A stretch of 8,928 nt of DNA, from NCBI GenBank assembly GCA_023415845.1, contig JAEZJB010000196.1, forward strand, positions 1-8,928, given 5' to 3'. The stretch comes from Chloroflexota bacterium. Its GTDB lineage: Bacteria > Chloroflexota > Chloroflexia > Thermomicrobiales > UBA6265. This document shows, piece after piece, positions 6,665 to 8,928 of the stretch. Positions within the stretch are counted from its first letter, which is position 1. Every line of letters starts with the position of its first letter. The position numbers and the translations under genes were made by a program. The notes under the pieces were generated by a model, which was given only the letters and a program-made list of their open reading frames with translations, was not told where the DNA came from and did no database searches.

Positions 6665-7303
6665 GTGGAAACAATCCGGCAGGTATTCGACTTTCTAGGT
6701 GAACGACCTGAGCAGTTCACCCGCCTGCTGGAGGCTCATGTGCGCCTCAGCCTTACCGCGCTGGTGGCAGCGCTGCTCCTGTTCGTTCCGGTTGGTATCG
6801 CGTGTGCTGGTTCAACTCGGGTAGGAGGCACCATCGTTGGTGCCTTGTCGACAATTCGGGTTGTCCCTTCGCTGGCTCTCATCCTCTTGCTGTATCCCTG
6901 GTTGGGACTGGGCTATGTCCCGGCCGTGGTTGCCCTGACGATGCTGGCCGCCCCTCCGCTTCTTCAGAACACCTACGCTGGCATGCGCCAGGTGGAACCA
7001 GCAGTGCTGGAGGCCGCCACAGGGCTGGGTATGAACTCACGCCAGCGCTTCTTGCGCGTTCAATTGCCGCTGGCACTTCCGGTGATCGTGGCTGGCGCCA
7101 GAACGGCGGCGGTAGAGATCATTGCCAGTGCTACGCTGGCGTCACTGGTTGGGGTAAGAACGTTTGGGCAATGGATCGTCACTGGCATCTCGTTGCTTGA
7201 CACGACGTATCTCCTCGCCGGTGCGCTCTCGGTCATGCTCCTCGTTCTCGCCGCAGAGGTCCTGCTGGGAAGCTTGGGGTATTTCATTTCGCCAAAGGCC
7301 TGA
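6665..7303 (+). CDS. Osmoprotectant (glycine betaine/choline-type) ABC transporter permease, OpuCB/ProW family
   Basis: This integral membrane subunit of a quaternary-amine-uptake importer has 212 residues, the normal length for OpuCB/OpuCD-type permeases. Hydrophobic segments lie roughly at 28-48, 58-80, 84-100, 136-162 and 183-207. The cytoplasmic EAA coupling loop that contacts the ATPase is seen as EAATGLGMNSRQRFLRVQLP (116-135). The IRVVPSLALI and LLAAPPLLQNTY-like stretches are typical of the family. The GTG start is supported by AAGGAGG, 7 bases upstream. The substrate-binding protein gene follows after 62 bases and the ATPase after that, so the three form one transport system. A second permease, common in OpuC operons, is not seen before the window ends. 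The exact substrate is not shown. Confidence 0.92.
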   Translation: METIRQVFDFLGERPEQFTRLLEAHVRLSLTALVAALLLFVPVGIACAGSTRVGGTIVGALSTIRVVPSLALILLLYPWLGLGYVPAVVALTMLAAPPLLQNTYAGMRQVEPAVLEAATGLGMNSRQRFLRVQLPLALPVIVAGARTAAVEIIASATLASLVGVRTFGQWIVTGISLLDTTYLLAGALSVMLLVLAAEVLLGSLGYFISPKA

Positions 7304-7365
7304 TCCAGATCACGTTCGCCCCTGGATGAACGCGCCTGCTGATGCTTTTGAGCTTAGGAGCCCTC

Positions 7366-8343
7366 ATGACCATTTCTCGACGCTCAGTACTCAAGTCCGC
7401 ACTTGCCGCGCCGATGGCCACCGCGCTGGTGGCTGCAACGGGCACCAACCTGCTCGCACAGGACGACACCGTGACGGTCGGTTCCAAGGATTTCACCGAG
7501 CAGTTCATTCTGGGCAACATGTACCTTGCCATTTTGGAGGACATGGGCATTCCCACCAGTGACGCGCTCAACCTCGGTGGCACGCAGATCGCCCAGCAGG
7601 CCCTTGTCAGCGGAGAGATTTCTCTCTATCCCGAATACACCGGCACTGGGTTGACGGAAGTTCTCGGGTTGAGTGTCGAAGATGCGTCCGGTGGCATGGC
7701 GTCCCCTGAGGCCAGCCCGGTGGCTGAACCAGTGGGAGACCTGTCCACCGCTGTCTACCAACTGGTGAAGTCCGAGTACGAGCAGCAGTTCGGACTCATC
7801 TGGCTCGCGCCTTCTCCAGCCAACAATACCCAGGCGTTGGCGGTCAAGCGCTCCTTCTCCGAAGACACCGGCATCACCACCATTTCGCAACTCGCCGCTC
7901 AGGCTGGTGACTACACGATCTCGGCACCAGCCGATTTCCCGGAGCGGGAAGACGGTCTCCTCGGCCTGGAGCGTGTCTACGGTGAGGGATTCGCCGAGAT
8001 CGACGTGCTCCCGGTGGCGCCAGGCTTGAAGTATCAGGCCCTGCTGGACGACGAGGCCCAGGTGGTGCTGGCGTTTGGCACCGATGGCCAGATCGCGGGT
8101 TACGATCTGGTGGTTCTTGAGGATGACCTCAGCCTGTGGCCACCGTACAACGTCGCCCCGGTTGTGCGACAGGAGGTGCTCGACATGTATCCCGACATCG
8201 CCGAGCGCTTCGATGCAGTGACGACGAGCCTGACCGATGAGGTGCTTTCCGGTCTCAACTGGCTCGTCGATGGCGATGACAAGCAGGACCCGGACGAGGT
8301 GGCGCGAACCTACCTGACCGACAACGGATTCATCGGCGGGTAG
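7366..8343 (+). CDS. Osmoprotectant ABC transporter substrate-binding protein, OpuAC/OpuBC/ProX type, Tat-exported
   Basis: This is the extracytoplasmic binding protein of the importer, 325 residues from the ATG at 7366. The start is supported by AGGAG at 7356-7360; an in-frame ATG at 7342 would place eight residues before a complete Tat signal. The signal is SRRSVLKSA (4-12), then a hydrophobic alanine-rich core, with probable cleavage near NLLAQ (28-32). There is no lipobox cysteine. The mature protein begins with VTVGSKDFTEQFILGNMY and continues with NLGGTQIAQQALVSGEISLYPEYTGTGL, both hallmarks of the type II OpuBC fold. A glycine/proline/serine-rich insert at 106-125 (including MASPEASPVAEP) lies inside the first lobe. 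The C-terminal NWLVDGDDKQDPDEVARTYL is also typical. Betaine, choline, carnitine or a related compound is the likely ligand; the specific one is unknown. Confidence 0.93.
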   Translation: MTISRRSVLKSALAAPMATALVAATGTNLLAQDDTVTVGSKDFTEQFILGNMYLAILEDMGIPTSDALNLGGTQIAQQALVSGEISLYPEYTGTGLTEVLGLSVEDASGGMASPEASPVAEPVGDLSTAVYQLVKSEYEQQFGLIWLAPSPANNTQALAVKRSFSEDTGITTISQLAAQAGDYTISAPADFPEREDGLLGLERVYGEGFAEIDVLPVAPGLKYQALLDDEAQVVLAFGTDGQIAGYDLVVLEDDLSLWPPYNVAPVVRQEVLDMYPDIAERFDAVTTSLTDEVLSGLNWLVDGDDKQDPDEVARTYLTDNGFIGG

Positions 8344-8354
8344 TGGCATTCTGA

Positions 8355-8397
8355 AACGACAGAGTGGGTGCCGTCATCAGGCACCCACTCTGTCGTT
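8355..8397 (+). terminator. Perfect 18-bp inverted repeat with 7-base loop (terminator or processing/attenuation hairpin)
   Basis: The left arm AACGACAGAGTGGGTGCC (8355-8372) is exactly complementary to the right arm at 8380-8397, with loop GTCATCA. It begins 12 bases after the binding-protein stop and ends about 20 bases before the ATPase start. Stem quality is that of a strong intrinsic terminator, but the bases after it (CTGAGCATC) contain no T-tract. It is therefore more likely a partial terminator or a 3'-end stabiliser that lets the binding protein be made in excess over the ATPase. The symmetric stem would work on either strand. Confidence 0.6.
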
Positions 8398-8417
8398 CTG
8401 AGCATCAGGGCGTGTTG

Positions 8418-8928
8418 ATGTCGCAGAAGCAATCGGGCCAGCTCGAGGATGAACAGTCTCAAGGGAGCCGCATCGAGTTTTTCGATGTTCACAAGGTCTA
8501 TGCCGGAAATGACAAAGGGCAGACGGCGCGACCAGCAGCGATCGATGGAGTATCACTCACGATCGAGCCGGGAGAGTTTGTGGTTCTTCTGGGACCCTCT
8601 GGCTGCGGCAAGACAACGCTCCTCAAATTGATCAACCGTCTTATCGAGCCAGATTCAGGACGTATCGAGATCGACGGGGCGGATACGCATGGCCGCTCAG
8701 CGGTTGAGCTTCGCCGCGGCATCGGATACGTCATTCAGCAGAGCGGCCTGTTTCCGCACATGCGAGTGCGGGATAACGTCGGGGTGGTGCCCTCACTTCT
8801 CAAATGGCCGAAAGCGCAGACACGGCAACGCGTCGACGAATTGCTCGATCTGGTTGGACCTCCACCAGCAAGCTATGCCAATCGCTATCCGACGCAGCTC
8901 TCCGGCGGTGAGCAGCAACGCGTAGGAC
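8418..8928 (+). CDS. Osmoprotectant ABC transporter ATP-binding protein, OpuCA/ProV type (3' end outside window)
   Basis: This is the cytoplasmic ATPase that powers the adjacent permease. The frame is open to the window end, giving 170 residues. Visible motifs are the Walker A GPSGCGKTT (59-67), the Q-loop in YVIQQSGLFPHM (Gln107) and the ABC signature LSGGEQQR (161-168). Walker B and any CBS regulatory domains lie beyond the edge. The phrase VIQQSGLFPHM is characteristic of the OpuCA/ProV group. I chose ATG 8418, with AGGG at 8407-8410 seven bases upstream; GTG 8412 and TTG 8415 are in-frame alternatives. The first 17 residues are polar and precede the usual IEFFDVHKVY start. A slightly long loop (NDKGQTARPA) lies before the IDGVSL strand. 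The gene is separated from the binding-protein gene by the perfect hairpin. Confidence 0.93.
   Translation, partial: MSQKQSGQLEDEQSQGSRIEFFDVHKVYAGNDKGQTARPAAIDGVSLTIEPGEFVVLLGPSGCGKTTLLKLINRLIEPDSGRIEIDGADTHGRSAVELRRGIGYVIQQSGLFPHMRVRDNVGVVPSLLKWPKAQTRQRVDELLDLVGPPPASYANRYPTQLSGGEQQRVG

Noticed and set aside
7384..8349. Long antisense open frame (321 codons) over the binding-protein gene
   Set aside because: The plus-strand protein is a clear OpuBC family member with a Tat signal; the antisense translation shows no motif and is a codon-bias shadow.
1..8928. CRISPR array, tRNA or rRNA genes, insertion sequences
   Set aside because: No regularly spaced repeats, no tRNA-like cloverleaf segments in the gaps, and no transposase-like protein were seen on either strand.

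Overview
This GC-rich window is fully packed on the + strand. It holds the 3' part of a histidine biosynthesis operon followed by an osmoprotectant-type (quaternary amine) ABC transporter locus. The probable source is a Chloroflexota bacterium of the Thermomicrobia type. The hints are the proline/serine linker MASPEASPVAEP in the substrate-binding protein, the Tat signal peptide on that protein, GTG starts, GC-rich codon use and the long-form HisG. This assignment is inference from style, not from a marker gene.

Region 1 (1-5535), histidine pathway: the C-terminal end of hisG (long form with the regulatory domain), then hisC, hisB, hisH, hisA, hisF and an unusual hisI/hisIE. Together they cover step 1 (HisG), the PR-AMP cyclohydrolase step and possibly the PR-ATP pyrophosphatase step (HisI plus a HisE/MazG-like tail), ProFAR isomerase (HisA), the HisF-HisH synthase, IGP dehydratase (HisB) and the aminotransferase (HisC). 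hisD is not between hisG and hisC, where it often lies. The hisB/hisH, hisA/hisF, hisF/hisI and hisI/HIT junctions are 4-base ATGA or GTGA overlaps, which suggests translational coupling.

Region 2 (5532-6383): a HIT-family (Ap4A phosphorylase-like) nucleotide-processing protein overlaps the stop of hisI. It carries an extra C-terminal region of about 115 residues that I do not recognise.

Region 3 (6384-6664): a 281-base gene-free interval that separates the his operon from the transporter. It holds a 9-base direct repeat, a possible -10 box and a strong ribosome binding site.

Region 4 (6665-8928): an OpuC/ProU-type permease, a Tat-exported substrate-binding protein, a perfect 18-bp inverted repeat, and the start of the ATPase gene, which is cut by the window edge.

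Most worth a second look: the HisI domain has lost all three aspartates of its metal-binding DCDxD motif (NCELN here) and is fused to an oversized, apparently internally duplicated, HisE/MazG-like region. There is also a 15-codon ORF with three consecutive His codons, followed by a hairpin, between hisH and hisA. The perfect hairpin between the binding-protein and ATPase genes is a third.
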